This document shows positions 34,796 to 48,069 of a stretch of DNA of 64,000 nt, in pieces (position 1 is the stretch's first letter; each line of letters begins with the position of its first letter). This stretch comes from Dicaeum eximium. Lineage: Eukaryota > Chordata > Aves > Passeriformes > Dicaeidae. The position numbers and the translations under genes are program-made. The notes under the pieces were generated by a model. That model was not told where the DNA came from and did no database searches. It was given only the letters and a program-made list of their open reading frames with translations. Location of the stretch: the NCBI GenBank assembly GCA_013396995.1, contig VWZP01008345.1:530946-594945 (forward strand), read 5' to 3'.

Positions 34796-37700
34796 TCCCC
34801 AACCCTGCCCTCCCCTGCCCTGATAACAAAACAACTCTTGTCAGAAAGATTGCCCTGGACTGATACATTTCGTAGCACTTTGCATGTCATTTCCTCAGTA
34901 ATGATTCTGTCCCCTCTGTCTTATCCACTCCAGATGTAGAAAGTGGAGTTCACAAAGTTACAGACATAAAAATCTCTCCATGATCTTGTGTGCAATTTGC
35001 TTTTGCAATTCTAAAAAGCATTTGTACAAAACTGGCAGCAGCCACTAACATCTTGTATTCTGAGAACATGGGCATGACAACAATCCCTGTATTTCCTAAA
35101 TCACTGCTTATCTACACATCACTTCAGCCCAGAGCACAACAAGGAAAAGTTGTTTTGGTTTCCCAGCATCATGAAGGGAGCCACTGGCTCTTCTTTTGAA
35201 TAATCAAAGTGAAACACATTCATTCCTGTATCATGACTCTCAGAATTCATAATTGCATTCAAAAAAAAAAAATTGTGGGACAGCTGCCAGCAAAGATGTT
35301 CTGTTTAGCAGTTTATAAAAACAGCATATGCCACTCATTTATTCATTTTTTTATTTCCAGTTATTTATTAACTTTGGCCTAAATTCTGTGCATGCAAGTA
35401 AAACCATAAAGGGAAATCAAGAGTGAGTGTTTTCTTTGATGCTGTGTCCAGATGTGAATAGCTGATAGAATGTAAATAGTTTTAAAAACACAGATTTGTT
35501 GACCTTTTCAAAACCTGAATCTGTGAGAGATCAGATCTTACATGGAATTACTGAGGATACTGTTTGGGGTATTCCCACTGTAAATATGGCTCCCTAAGGA
35601 ATTTCAGTGGAGAGTCTATTATCTAATGTTACTTATTCCTTCCTGGTCCTTTTCCCCCTCCAATCATCCAAATCCGTGTCTATTTTCTCTGCTTTGAGTT
35701 TTGTCAGTGATCAGCTCTGCCTGCAGCAGATACTGTGGCTCAGGAGCACCTGCAAGTATTTGCCTGGTAGGAGAAAGTAGAAAAGAAAAGGAAATTAGGT
35801 GCATTTGTGATAAATCATTTGGAGAAATCAGGTTCACTTTCTCCACCAGAGTCTCCTTCCCTCTACCTCCTGCACAGATAGGTTCTGGGTTATTCTTCTA
35901 AACAACAATTTTGAGGTTCTCACCATATGGTTGTGTGTCAAAGCCAAGTACTCCCTGCTTGTTGTAAAGACACAGGAGGGCTGCCAAGGACCAGCAGGAT
36001 GCTCTAGGGATAATTGTGCCAAGACAAAGAGGGAATGGGATGTGGAGAAGACAAAACAGGGAGCAGAACCGTGTAAGAGCACTGGCAGATCACACAGGAA
36101 TGGGGAACTTTTGCTAGCAGCTTTAGGCAACCAGAACTTGAGTACTTGAGACTCAAGGTCAGATGTCCAGCTCCCCTGTGAAGGGACTGCAGAGGCAGAA
36201 GCAAACAACAGGTATCATTCAGAGCACTTAGCCAGCAGCTCACAGACTATATTCCAAGGTACCCAGCAGACTTCCAATCCTAAGAAAACAGCAAATTCAG
36301 TAGAGGTTGTCTCTGTACCCCCATCATACCACTTTCCCCCCTTCCCTGCTCTTTAAAGGCAGACTGTGCTTGACTCCCAGGGTCACAGTGAGGGGAAGAG
36401 AAAAAGCCAAAGCAATTTCATTTTTAAATTTGAGTTTATATTCACAGCAAAGTTTCCCCAGCGCTCTCCCAGCTGGAGTGCCGATAATGAGTTGTCATCC
36501 ATTTAATGGATAGTACCTGTTCCATTAAAGCCAAATAGGTTATTGTGAGCCAGTAGCAGGTTCACTTCTGGGGCAGAAAAAGCCCCAAAACCTCAAGATG
36601 ATAGTAAACCCTGGACTGTAAATAAATGAATACATTAAAAGCCCTTCTTCCTTCAAGCAAGGAGAGAAGTGAGAAAGAGCAATCTCCTTTTTTGCTTTAA
36701 GAGAGACCTTTCCCACTCTGTTCCCAGCTTGATGACATGTCCTGGGCATGGGGCTGCTGATCTTTGCTGCTCCCGTGGAGCCTGAAATACCAGTGCCTGG
36801 TCCCTGTGCCCCCTTTCAAGGGCTGACAGCATTAGCAGACATGGGCGATGCACTCAGGCACCTCCAGGGCCTTTTGACCTAATCCATATTTATAGATCAT
36901 CTCAATTAGCAAATACTGGGAAACCTTTGTTTTGCCCTTGGTTGTTTGCAGTGGCTCAATCAATTCTAATTGCATCTATACGATTATAAAGTGGGTGGCA
37001 AGTTGTGTCAGAACTGCTGTGATTTCTTTAAATTAACCGGAGGTAACATGACATGTTCTTGATAAATGCTGTAATAGCAGCAGGCAGGCGCATGACTGCA
37101 GAAGAGCAGACATGCCCTGGAATCATCTTTCCAAGAAAAACCCTGAAGACGGGGATTTGCTCTGAAATTTAGTTCAGATCCAGCTGACAAGGAGTCGATT
37201 AGCTCCACAATGAGCAAATGCAGCACTGTCTTGTTTGCTGCAAGAGAAAACAAACAAAATGTCAATAAAAAATTACCTCTTTGCCAGAGGGTTTTAACAC
37301 AATTCAAGTAAAGAAAATAAAGCTGTACATTCGTGTTGCTTTAAAAAACCCACAGGTCTAGTGCCTTAATGTGTACCAAGGTAACCATATTTTTCATTTC
37401 TTAGCCCACTCTCTGTCTAACCAAATTTGCTTTTTCTGCAAAATGATGAACAAAACCACACAAAAATGCTGAAATCCCAGTCTGTGTGGCTGGCTATAGG
37501 CTGGCTGTGTGTTTAATCCAAAAAAGTTAGACCAAGAAGCGTCAGTTGAAGAATGTGTCCTCACATGTGAGTGAAGAGCAAATAAAAATAGTGGTTAAAA
37601 TTAACCAAGTATTTTAAATTTATATTTTCAAGTCAGAGGAATATATTTTGCATTGATACACATTTTCCTGAAGTCAAAGGGCCGGCAAAAAAAGTCTGTC

Positions 37701-39062
37701 CTAATGTCTGCAGTTCAGCTAATTTTGAGTTGTTTGTGCTAACCATATAGATTTAAATGTCTAAACATTTAGAGGAAAGCCTTACATTCTTCATTATCTT
37801 TTCATGACCTCTTCCTGATGACACTTGACTGAAGTGTCAGAGCTTCAAGAGCACACCCAGTAGCTCCAGCCTCCTTTTTTACAGCATATCAGGGCTTGGG
37901 AGCCTCACTGTCTCTCTTCAGTAAATTATAGAGTCATGATTCTCTGTCATTTTTCCTTTAATGCAAGGAGGAACCGCCCATCTGCCATTGCTCAGATGAG
38001 CAGCATCCTCCCTGCTTTCTGCTATGAACTGTTTAACAAAACTTGGAGGCTCCAGGAGAAGGTTCTGGGTCCACTCCCCAGCATTTCTTGGTGATGACCA
38101 CATGTGACTGCACTCAGGGTGCTGGTACCCAGCTTCTCCTTTCTAGTACGTGCTGACACCTAACTTGGGGTGCTGTTCTGCTGTGGGGCAGGCATTCCCC
38201 CCCAGTACCAGGTCAGGGTTCTCCATGTGTCTTGTCTGGAGCAGCACCTTTCGCTGTGGGCAGCGGTAGCCCTTAGCACAATCTCTGCTGCTTTGCCCAG
38301 CATTGAGTCCTGCATTTCTGCAGGTTTCATTCTTCCCAGTCCTGATAATCCACCAAGTCCTGGGGTCTGGGACATGTACAAGGCTGAGCCAGAGAGAACA
38401 GCAAGTTCATTTCATCCTGTTTCTTGTCTGAATAAAGATCTCTCTTGTTCCATGCACCGAACACATGTGCAACAGGCTTTGATTCAACAAGCTCGCTGAA
38501 TTGCCTGTTTCAATCAGATGATCCTGCTAGTAATGCCAACTCTTATTTATTTGGGAATTTTTACTCAGAATGTTCCTTTTTAATTAATATGTTGACAAAC
38601 AGTCTTCCATATTTAATTGCTTCCAAAAGAGGATATTTAATCATGTGTACTTGTTCTATTTCTTAAACTTCAGTGCCCTGGCAGAGCACATTCCTGACAC
38701 ATGTGCACAGATTGAACTCATTTTGACAACAGGTTATTGTGGGTATCTACCATTTAAAATAAAAAGAGGAATTTAGATAAATGCAGGAACAGTTAAATTA
38801 TGTATAATGGTGATAGGCATGTGCTGAACCACCTTAATTGGGGATTTGAAGTAACGGACTTGCACAGTATTTGACATTAAAGACTTTGCAAATGTAACAG
38901 CAAAGCTCCAATTATACCTCTAAATAAATACATGGATTTATTTCCAGCACCTGAGATACTGTCCTCTGCATGGAAGAAAGGACTCAGTGTCAGTGTGCAG
39001 TGCAAGCAGCAAGGACATGTGGAAGGAATTGTAGCTGTGAATATGTAATTCCTGGCCTCTGA

Positions 39063-39090
39063 CGCTCGCGGAGCGCGGTGGCTTTCCTCG
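39063..39090. other. Isolated CpG cluster in the last intron
   Basis: Six CpG dinucleotides fall within 28 bases, in GACGCTCGCGGAGCGCGG and just after it, inside CpG-poor intron about 1.1 kb upstream of the terminal exon. Methylated intronic DNA normally loses CpG, so the cluster may mark a small hypomethylated element or may be chance. No known factor site is asserted. Confidence 0.4.
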
Positions 39091-39736
39091 CCTGGAGCAG
39101 CCTGAATGGGCCCATTTTCTGTTCTAGACAGTGTGTCTGTTGGCAGAGCTAAACATATCCTCTGTGCTGCCAGAGTGAGGATGCTGGGGAAGGCAGCTGA
39201 GAGCGGAAAAAAATGGTTGGAAATTTGCTCCCAACAGGCACTCGGTGAACATTTTTCGAGGGTCTCATCCTGATTTTATAAGCAGCAGCTTGGTGCACTC
39301 AGACTCTCAGAAGTCAGCTGGCCTTTGACAGGGGCAGCCTGACCCACAGTGTCCAGTTTAGGTCTCTGAAAGGATTGTCACAGCCTGATACTGATTTTTG
39401 CTGCAATATTGCAAATTTGGGGTATTGTACTGTATTTTGCTGAGACAGGTAAGGAAAGCAACTATAATGCAAAGTGTCATTAGGGAATTGTTGTGATTTA
39501 CTGTTCAGCACAGGAGCTTGAAAATAGAACTGTCATGAGAGACTACTTTCCCAGTGAGACTGGAGCAGTTCCAGGAATTATGTTGGGGCTACTTTGTGTT
39601 TTTATGGTCTGGTCTGTCCAAGACCATGGGGTTGTCCTTTTAGTGCCACAAATGGCATCACCTGGGTTTTGTAGGCAGATAGAACTAACAAATGTTGTGG
39701 CTTTTCCACAGCCAGGCAAGGTTCATATGTTTAGGG

Positions 39737-39771
39737 AAAAAAAAAAAAAAAAACAAAAAAAACAAACAAAA
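39737..39771. repeat. A-rich tract
   Basis: Seventeen A residues are followed by C, eight A residues, C, and further short A-runs. It has the same shape as the tract at 52827. It may be a decayed retroposon tail or simple sequence; no flanking duplication was established. Confidence 0.75.
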
Positions 39772-40169
39772 CAGGCTGAGATCTTGGCTCTTACCTCTAG
39801 ACAAATCAATGATAGCACTTGGATGTCTGACAGGGGTTGGCAGACTTCTCACACCAAGTGTCCTTGAACTGTTTCCTCATTTCGAGGTGCAGTCAGTCCT
39901 GGATGTGCTGCAGCTCTGGGGATGCTGGTTGTACATGTTGATAATAAGGGTGACTCTATTTTCAGGGTCAGAGCTTTGCCTGCTAAGGCAGCACTTGCAG
40001 GATGAGAATCACAGTGAGCAGAACCCATAGTGCTGAGCACAAGGACAACCCGTGGGAAATGCACTACAGCTCACCCCTAAACCTTGGTCTTTTTGTTTAC
40101 TGTACCCTTAGACCCTCAGTGGTGGCTTTCTTAACGCACTAACTTTGGTGTTTGCTTCTGCCTTTGCAG

Positions 40170-40492
40170 AGGAAGCCGTCAAGCTTCACAGCGGGCCTCC
40201 AAAGAACGCGTACATGGAGCAGAGCTTCCAGGGCCTGAACCCCGTGCTGAACATGCCCGTCAGCGCCGCCCGCGCCGACCAGGCCCAGCGCAACGCGGGG
40301 CTCGTGGGCGCCCGCCTGGACGCCTGGGTGGACTCTCTGGTCAGCAGCGTCTGGTCGGCCGTGGACGTGTGCAGCGTGGGCGCCACGGCCTGCCCCGTGC
40401 TGCAGGGCTGTGCCCAGACAGCCTGGAGCTCCCTGAGCCCCGACCCCAAGTCCGAGCTGGGCCCCGTCAAACCCGACGGCCGCCTCAGGTAG
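40170..40492 (+). CDS. XYLT1: XYLT1 terminal coding exon (residues 853-959 and stop), probable exon 12
   Basis: This 323-bp coding part completes Glu853 and encodes residues 854-959, ending at TAG (40490-40492). Its acceptor is CCTTTGCAG. It begins with EAVKLHSGPPKNAYMEQSFQ and ends with the family signature SPDPKSEL then VKPDGRLR. The middle, about residues 883-925, is Ala- and Arg-rich and differs much more from human than any other exon, yet the length is unchanged and the cysteines in DVCSVG, TACPV and QGCAQ remain. The exon is very GC- and CpG-rich. Its end at human position 959 supports correct assembly of the whole model. Confidence 0.96.
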
Positions 40493-40867
40493 CATCCGGT
40501 ACGCTCTGCCCGGCATAGGGTTTTAAAAGGGAATTGAACCTCGCTTCTCTGTGAATCTCACACCGGGTTTCGGAAACCTAAGGGAAAGTTACATTTTTTT
40601 GTTACTTATTGCAATAGAATTCATTTTAAAAAACACAAGCAAAACAAAAAAAAAGTTCTGAAGTTCTGACAAGGCCTTTGGCACTGCCCTCTCCATCAGC
40701 TCTGTTGGGAGCAGCTTGTCTCATCCCACAGCCTGTGCTGTCCCATGGGGACCCGGCCATTCCAGGTGCCACTGCACCCACCACCGTGTGGGCTTGGAAA
40801 CAGTAGCATCAAGCCATGGGGAGGGCAGTAAAGGAGCAGCTGCTAAAGGTTTTTTTGGTTTTTTTAA

Positions 40868-40929
40868 AATAAATTTGTCCATACTTCTGCTGTTTCATAG
40901 GCTTTTGTTATTCTGCTACGATGAATAAA
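40868..40929 (+). terminator. XYLT1: Candidate proximal poly(A) signals
   Basis: Two AATAAA hexamers lie at 40868-40873 and 40924-40929, about 375-435 bases past the stop codon. Use of either would give a short 3' UTR lacking the downstream regulatory motifs. A GT-rich downstream element is weak, so actual use is uncertain. Confidence 0.4.
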
Positions 40930-43900
40930 TCACAGCAAAATTCTATTCTACTTACACTTCCTGGGGAGATTGGTTTCTGCAGGCTGGAGCCTGTATGGCC
41001 ACATGACCTCAGAGAATGTGAAGTAATTATGGTACAGCCTCACTCGGGTTTTTAATAACACAAAGTAATTCTGGACACAGCTGATGTCTGTTATCCTAGT
41101 TAGAGAAAATGAGCAAAAGCAGAAACTTTCAGATTACTTTCAGAGATCTTTTCAGACTAACTTCATGATAAACTCTAAATGAAACCAGTGTTTTGCTATA
41201 GTAGTCTTTTATGTCTCTTGCAGTCGGATTCAGGGTCAGTGTACTAAGAATATTTATTAAAGAACAAAGAAGTTTTTTGAATTTCAGCCCTTTCAAATCT
41301 GCAGGTATTTTTGGAAGCCACCAGTACCTGAGTATTTTCACAGGCTGCCTGTGGAGTAGGTGTGTATGTGTAGGCTGGGGTGGCTTATGATGTGTCTGCT
41401 CACACCCTTTGCTCATGAGCTGAGCTGAGCTGTTTCTCAGGCAGTGGAGTTGTAAACCAGTAAAACAGTAAAATTGGGACCTAAATCTGCAACAACAGGT
41501 TTCTTCCCTAATTTGAGTAGTGGCTAGTAAGTCTTAACACTAATTCCCTTCCTTGATCTCAGATCTCCATCTCTTCCTGAAGAAGGATCCTTCCAGGCTT
41601 TGCCATCTGGAAGGCTGTGCAGGATGTGGGTCGCTGCCCGAAGCCAGGGGAAGGAGAACAGTGCCATGTTTCTCTGTGCTTTTACTTTATTCTGTCAACA
41701 ATCTACCCTTGCCTGTCTTCAGAATTCCTAGCAGGCTGCGTTCTGTTTTAAATAGTCATGTTTTTGCATCATTTCAACCTGCTTTTTCTACAGTAGGGAA
41801 AAATTAATTTACATTCCAATAACTTTTTAAAATAGAGGTTTTGGATACAAATTCATCTCCAACTAATGTATATTACATTAGCAAAAACATGCACTTTGTT
41901 GCTGTTGCTGTGTTAATCTCTAGTCAGCAACAGAACCAAAAAAGACCATTAAAAGCCATTGGATTAATTAGGAAAGAAGTCCTGTTGCTGTAATAAAGGA
42001 AGGTATCTGTTCACCCTTATGTGTGCATGGGTAGCTTTCTGCTGAGAGTTAAGTGTCCACATCAGAAGGGAAACAGACCCTTAGATCATTCCATAATCAC
42101 ATCTCACAGGAAGGTTGAATTCCCTTTTAAACAACACTTGCAGTAGGACTGTAACACACAGATCCCCGTGGCTTGTAGTATCTCTGTCGTATTGGTTTAA
42201 AGCTACTTCAGTTTGCTTTGGACTTGAAATTGTGGTGTCAGCTGTGCTGGCATTAAGGCAGAGCAATGAAATTACCTGGCACAAAAATGGATGCATAGAA
42301 GGAATAATTTAGGTATTTATTATTTATGTTTTAGTCAATGACTAATTAGTAGGTGCTGCTTTTGCAGCTTGAAGATTATGTTATTTTACTAACTGAAGCT
42401 GCCTTTATTAAGAAAAGGCCTTCCTCCCCTCACACCTCCCTTTCTTTTTTTGTCTTGGTTTTGTCAGTCACGAGCAGTAGCTTTAGGAAAGTTTGTAGCA
42501 ATGAGAGCTGATTGGAACATTCCTGTCAAAACAATGTTCCAGCTTTTCAACCAGCTCTAGAGGCAAGCGTGTGTGAAACCAGGGTTGCCAACAGGTTTGT
42601 GTAATAGAATCACAGTGTTATTACTTATTCAGTAGGGGTTTTTAACAGTGCTTGTTTTTAATGTAACATTCCTTTGTGAAGTTCGTATTTTCTGGGGACC
42701 TCCAGTCCTCACTGTGAAATCCAGGGCTTTAGTCACGCTGATGCAATGGTGACTGCACGGTCCAGGCCCTGCAGGTTAAATGAAGAAGATCATTTTTAAG
42801 GCACACAATAAAGTTCATTAACAAGCCCAGGCAGTGCTTGTTCTCAGTAAGACTCCTGAGGTAGTCACAAAATCTTCAGTCTGTCTTGCACATAAGCACA
42901 TGTAGGGGTGCACCCACGCACACGCATGCAGATAACTTAGTTTTTAAATCTGATACTTGTTTTTATTCTTAAGCAGGAATGTTTTTAAGTGCTTTTTTGG
43001 TAAGTTTTCATTAACTAGACCAGGCAGAAGGTGACAACAATCACGTCTTCTGCGGTTAGAAAAAAAGCTGCCATTCTTAGCATTTAAAAAATAAAGTGCA
43101 AATTATTTTGTTTTAGTACAAAAAAGGGAAAGAAAACAGATGGTTGCTGATATATCCATTTGCATTATATGCTATGTTTAAAATATCTCAAAGAAAATTT
43201 ATATGAAATTATTTTCTGAAAGCCAAGAAGCATTTAAACAGTGAAGTTTTGTAGCAAGCTGGCAATCCCAGTGCTGCTGGTAAAATATAGGATGTGGAGC
43301 TGAAGGGGTTGATCTTGCAGTCCTTTCTCCGGCAAAACTTCCACAGTGCTAGTGCTAAATGAAGATTTCAGAGTGAAGTCCAACATAAATGAAGGGTATG
43401 ACAGTATTCTACGGGTAAATGCTGTCTGTTTGAAGTCATCAAAAGATAATGCCATGTTTAGAACATCTTCTGGGGGCAATGCCAAGTTTTGGACCTAAAC
43501 AGCCACCTCTGCTATAGCTGCTATCATGCAGACATGGATCCAAAAGATATGCATGAGGCTGAGTGTCTGAGTTACAAAGTCCAGTAGTTGTGCATAAAAA
43601 CCATGAAAAGCCAGACTCTGCATCAGGGATCAGAGCTGGCTCCAAGGTGATGCTGTTAAGCCCAGCTTAGTCCTGGCTTCTCTGGTTTGAAATGGCAGCA
43701 CTGGGAGCCTGGGATGAACATTGTCAATGGTCAGAAGAGAATAACTTCACAGATCTTACATTTGGGGAAAAGGAGAGTTCAGAGCAGGGACCCACAGCTG
43801 GTACAGAACACAAGAGTTATGCATCTTCATCTGAAATGTGCAGGTGTTCTTTTCCAGTCACACTGGCCAGTCCTTGCTGAACAGGATCCCAGCTGGAAGC

Positions 43901-46649
43901 CTGGTTTGATCAAAATTCCTTTTAATGGGAAGGGTTTATATTTCCATATGCCCACATTTATCCTCTGTGTGTAATGCTTTGCTTGTTTAAACTCCCTGCC
44001 CATTCTGCATGACAGCCATGTAACAATCTGTGATCAATCTGTATTACACAGAAAGGGAATGTGGCAAAATGCAGAACATCTGCATACGTGATTTAATGAA
44101 TTATGTCCAGAGTCAGTCCCAGCATTATGCAAACCTGTTTATATGGTAATGTTAAACCCCAAGGCTAAACGAAATAGCTCAAATGACAGTTTATTTTCAC
44201 ATTTGTCCAATTCTTTCTTTGAAGACATTTGGACATTGAGTAGTAATATTTGCATTTTCATTTTCTGATATTCAAGGGGTTTTTTTTAGAATTGAAATTA
44301 TATCTTCATTATTTGTGCTCTCAGCAAGCAGAGAATTTTAACAATTCCTTCATGATAGCAAGTGTTATACAAGAAGGTCCCTCTGTATCTCTGTTGTTAA
44401 GCCTTCATTATTGCTAAGCCTAGAGATACAGGAATGTGCATTCGCATGTTACAAATTGACTTTCCTGGGTATTGACTGCAGTGCACAATGCCTGTACAGC
44501 TGTTTGATGGTGTATTAACAGTGATCCTGCAGCACCTTCAAAAGTACCAACTAATGTGCATTCACTTTCCCTCCATCTCCTGCAGCACTAATTGCCATCC
44601 TAATGCAGCCTCCGTCACTCTTAGCCACGATTACAGTGAGCACAGTGGTGAAGTCAGTGAGTCAGAACGGGGATAGTGTAAACCTGACCAAAGGGGGAGA
44701 GAAAGGGTAAAGATGCTGAAACCTTGCAAAAGTTTGACACAATTGTGTTGCAACAAACTTTTGAACAAACTGGGCTCCTTCTGCACAGAAGGTTGAAAAC
44801 CACTGATGCCCTGAGATCTCTGGGAGCTTTGACATCCCAGATAAACAAGATCCAGATGTTTCTTGTGGCCCAGCAATGAGGACCAGCTTTCTGTTGATTT
44901 CTCTAGTTCTCTTTCATCACAGCCATCAGAGAATTGCCATCTTGCTGCTGGCTAACACGCCCTCCTTGTTGTCTTCCCAGCTCCCAAAGGTCCAGGAGCT
45001 GGCCACAATAAACCTGGGCCAACTCCAGCACTTTCCATAGAGCAGGAAGTTTTATACTTGAGTGAGCTAAATCCCCCAGGCTTCTTCAGAAACCCAGCTG
45101 CAGATGGGGAAAGTTTGTTTTTCAGAGCAGCCTTCAGTCAGTTCAGTACTTGCACACAGGAAGGAGTTGGTGAAAGCCAGCAGTTACCTTGTCCTGATTT
45201 TCAGGCATGGGAATCTGATGTATGTAAGAGGAGACTTGGCTATTTCATATTTCAGTAGCAGAGTAAGACACACCTGGTGGGACATGGTTGGCAACCTTTC
45301 TCACTGGCCTTTGCTTCACTCCAGCTGTGAAAAGATAATGATCCGTATGTGTCTTTATTTCTACCATTCCAGACCTCCAGTGTAGTCTTAAGGACTTAAG
45401 CCCGTATTAAACAACAATTGAAAAAAACATGTAAAAAAGCCTTTCCAAACCAAACCCTTAGGCTTCTGCCAAGGCAGCTCCAGGGATGATGCCGACAGAA
45501 AGGGTAGGGAGTGATGCAGTGTTAGAGAGGACAGAGCACTGCCCTTCCAGAGGCCCAGGAGGAGTTCCTGGGAGCAGGAATACCTGCTGCTGAGCCCTGA
45601 GGGCAGCTGCTGCTGCAGCCAGGCACAGAGGAGCCAAAGAAATGTGAATTAGGGTTAAGGACAGTAAGGAACAATTTGTAGCACAGCACATTTTCCTGCA
45701 GAATCCTCAAAGGCAAGCAAACACTCTGATTTGTAATTCCCTTCGAAGGTGTATTGTAGAAGAGATTGACCTTCAAAACCTTCACCACCATCATCACAGT
45801 AAGGGAAAGACTAATCAGGCTGAGAGCATTTAAAATTGAGGCTACAAGGCCTTAGAGCCTGTGTTACCCAGGACCACGGCAGCATTAGGGTGTCTCAGTT
45901 CCGTGTGGCATTGGGAGCAGTTACCCTCACGATGTGACACTGCAGGTGACATGTTCATTCCGTTCCTTCTTACTAACAGTAGTGTGTTGATCACTCTGCT
46001 CTTTGCTTCTGCCTTGGTTACCTTCTTTTGCTCATGGGTGCTACCACAGCTGCTACCTCAGTGTGTCTGCAAACACGTTTACCTGAGAACAACAGAAAAA
46101 GGTACCAGAAATCTCCTTGAACTGAATGTACAATCTATGCAAATTCTCTTTCTACTTTGTTACAACCTAGAAGTATTATGTGTAACCTTGCCAAATAAAC
46201 AGCAAGATACTGTACAGGTGCCTCTGATACCAGAGTGACAATTCTAGGCGCGGTTCATGGCGCTGCATTTGTATATTGTAATGACTCGGCTTGTCTTTGG
46301 TTCTGTTGTAATTAACACCCTTGACTGAGACAATAGCACTCCTGCTAGGGGAGCACCTTCAGTTTGCTGGGAATATTCCAAAGGAGGATGTCTCTGGCAT
46401 TTCATTTTATTTTCCTGCTTAGATCCAAAAAAAGGCACAGACCTGCTGGCCAAAACTAGGGTGTTGTTTCAGCTTTTCTGTGGATGAATCCTGTCAGCTT
46501 TGGATCGCTCGGTGTCTGTTCCCATTGTGGCATCCAGTGTGTTGCCCTTAAAGAAAGCCTTACTTCCATCCTTTCTAAATGTGGCCTTAAACTGTGTTAG
46601 GAACTTCGGTGTTGTCTGTGTCTTGCTTCACTTTCTCTGTTGTGGAATG

Positions 46650-46655
46650 AATAAA
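46650..46655 (+). terminator. XYLT1: Candidate intermediate poly(A) signal
   Basis: An AATAAA lies here after TGTGGAATG. A similar hexamer is at 46194-46199. Cleavage here would remove the terminal Pumilio-type motifs. Support is the hexamer alone. Confidence 0.3.
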
Positions 46656-47651
46656 AGGCACCTTGAGATTTCTATTACAGCTCAGTTGTGTTGCTGTCAG
46701 CTTACACTTCACAAATACAATAGAAATTGCTTACAAATGCAGTCTTTAAGGAAGGAAAATGACCTTCCCTTCAGGCAAAAGGAAGTCTCAGACATTCGTA
46801 TAAACCTTAGGAAATTATGAGCTCTGTCTCTTGCAAGTCGCTGTAGATAAGGAACTTGGTTTAATTACATACGAAGTACAAACTTAGTAACTTCTAATTT
46901 ATCTTCAGACTACATCAAGACTCTCAGATGCACAAGACAAATTGTAGAGTAATTTCACTCATTTTAACATGGCATAGTAGCATTCCTTTCAGATTTGTAC
47001 TGGTAGCTGGGAGAAGAAATATCCTCTTAATGGTATGGTCTTAAAATCTGAAGAACGTCACCGCATAGGGCCAGATTTTGGGTGTTGGTTGGGAATCTAA
47101 CAGTACATTTACAACATGGTTGTTTTGTCTAAGTCATAAATGCATTTCCAAAAAATCTGGCTTTTGTAGCTTCTTTCAAAGGTTGTCAAAGTCAGCAGAA
47201 ACCAATGACTTCTGCTAAGGCTTGTATATGTTGGGTTTCTTTCATACTTTCCTCCATGAGAGCTCTCGTGTTTCATGAGTAGCACCAATATTCCCGGCAG
47301 GCTGCAGTGCTTTTAGGAATCCCAGGTCCTGTCCTATGTTGGTATTCAGATGTGGATACAACCCAAAGGCAACTGAAAAGGGTTTACATAAAAAACAAGA
47401 TTTGTGAAACGAAAAGAATTAATTCAATGTAATGAAATTATTTTTCTGACTTTGTCCTTTTGGTTCTGTTTTGGTTTGATTGGATTTTTCTATTGCCTAA
47501 CATAGTCCATAATAAGTTATTCCTATTCTGTCATTTTCAAAGACTGGTGGTAATATAGTTTTAAGAAATAACTATTTTGTTATAGATCATAATATGCATA
47601 AAATTGTACAGAAATATTTTGTAATCTATTGAATAAGAAAAAAGAAAACCG

Positions 47652-47659
47652 TGTATATA
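47652..47659 (+). promoter_or_regulatory. Candidate Pumilio recognition element
   Basis: TGTATATA matches the UGUANAUA consensus of PUF-family RNA-binding proteins. It lies in the probable distal 3' UTR on the sense strand, and a second copy is at 48007-48014. Such sites usually lower mRNA stability or translation. Confidence 0.45.
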
Positions 47660-47729
47660 CAGGGAAAAAAAAGTTTAAAAAAAATTGGAAATTCAAATGG
47701 AACACACTGAAAGATGTAGATATTTTGCT

Positions 47730-47738
47730 ATTTATTTA
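47730..47738 (+). promoter_or_regulatory. Candidate AU-rich element
   Basis: ATTTATTTA holds two overlapping ATTTA pentamers in a U-rich setting of the probable distal 3' UTR. It resembles AU-rich decay elements but lacks the extended nonamer cluster, so the claim is modest. Confidence 0.35.
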
Positions 47739-48006
47739 AAGGAGTATTTTATGAGATATTGAAATGTCTTAAATTGACCGGTAATCAAAGTTCAAAGTCA
47801 GAATGCTTTTCTTGTAGTAGAATGTGATTTTCAGCAATTATTGCACTACCCGTTTTGCACCCTTTTGTCTTTCATTTAGCAGAAACAATGTGCCTTAGCT
47901 GTATTCTTTGTCAATGGGAGTTTGGTTGTTTGTCCGACAAAGCAAATTTTTTTGCAGAAAAAGAAATGGATGTATGAAATACTGTATCATACCAAAAACA
48001 CTGCAG

Positions 48007-48014
48007 TGTATATA
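48007..48014 (+). promoter_or_regulatory. Candidate Pumilio recognition element, second copy
   Basis: TGTATATA occurs about 40 bases before the distal poly(A) signals. Sense-strand position and proximity to the transcript end fit a functional PUF site, but the motif is short and the area AT-rich. Confidence 0.4.
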
Positions 48015-48055
48015 ATGCTTTCTGTCATATGGTGTTTTCAGATGCAGAGTTTTAA

Positions 48056-48069
48056 AATAAAAAAATAAA
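48056..48069 (+). terminator. XYLT1: Probable distal poly(A) signals
   Basis: Two AATAAA hexamers (48056-48061 and 48064-48069) lie in an A-rich run and are followed by a GTCTTT-containing stretch and a T-rich segment. Cleavage would be expected near 48,080-48,090. This is the last strong candidate before a change to GC-richer sequence. Confidence 0.55.

Larger units (their letters stand above)
32610..40169 (+). other. XYLT1: XYLT1 intron, 7.6 kb
   Basis: The last intron runs from donor GTAAGT to acceptor CCTTTGCAG. It holds a CAC trinucleotide tract at 34773-34795, an A-rich tract at 39737-39771 and an isolated cluster of CpG dinucleotides at 39063-39090. Otherwise it is AT-rich. Open frames within it show no family features. 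Confidence 0.85.

Noticed and set aside
42600..42625. Possible reverse-strand CR1 LINE tail (ATAGAATCACAG-like)
   Set aside because: Only a dozen bases resemble the tail, there is no tandem octamer and no recognisable CR1 body beside it.
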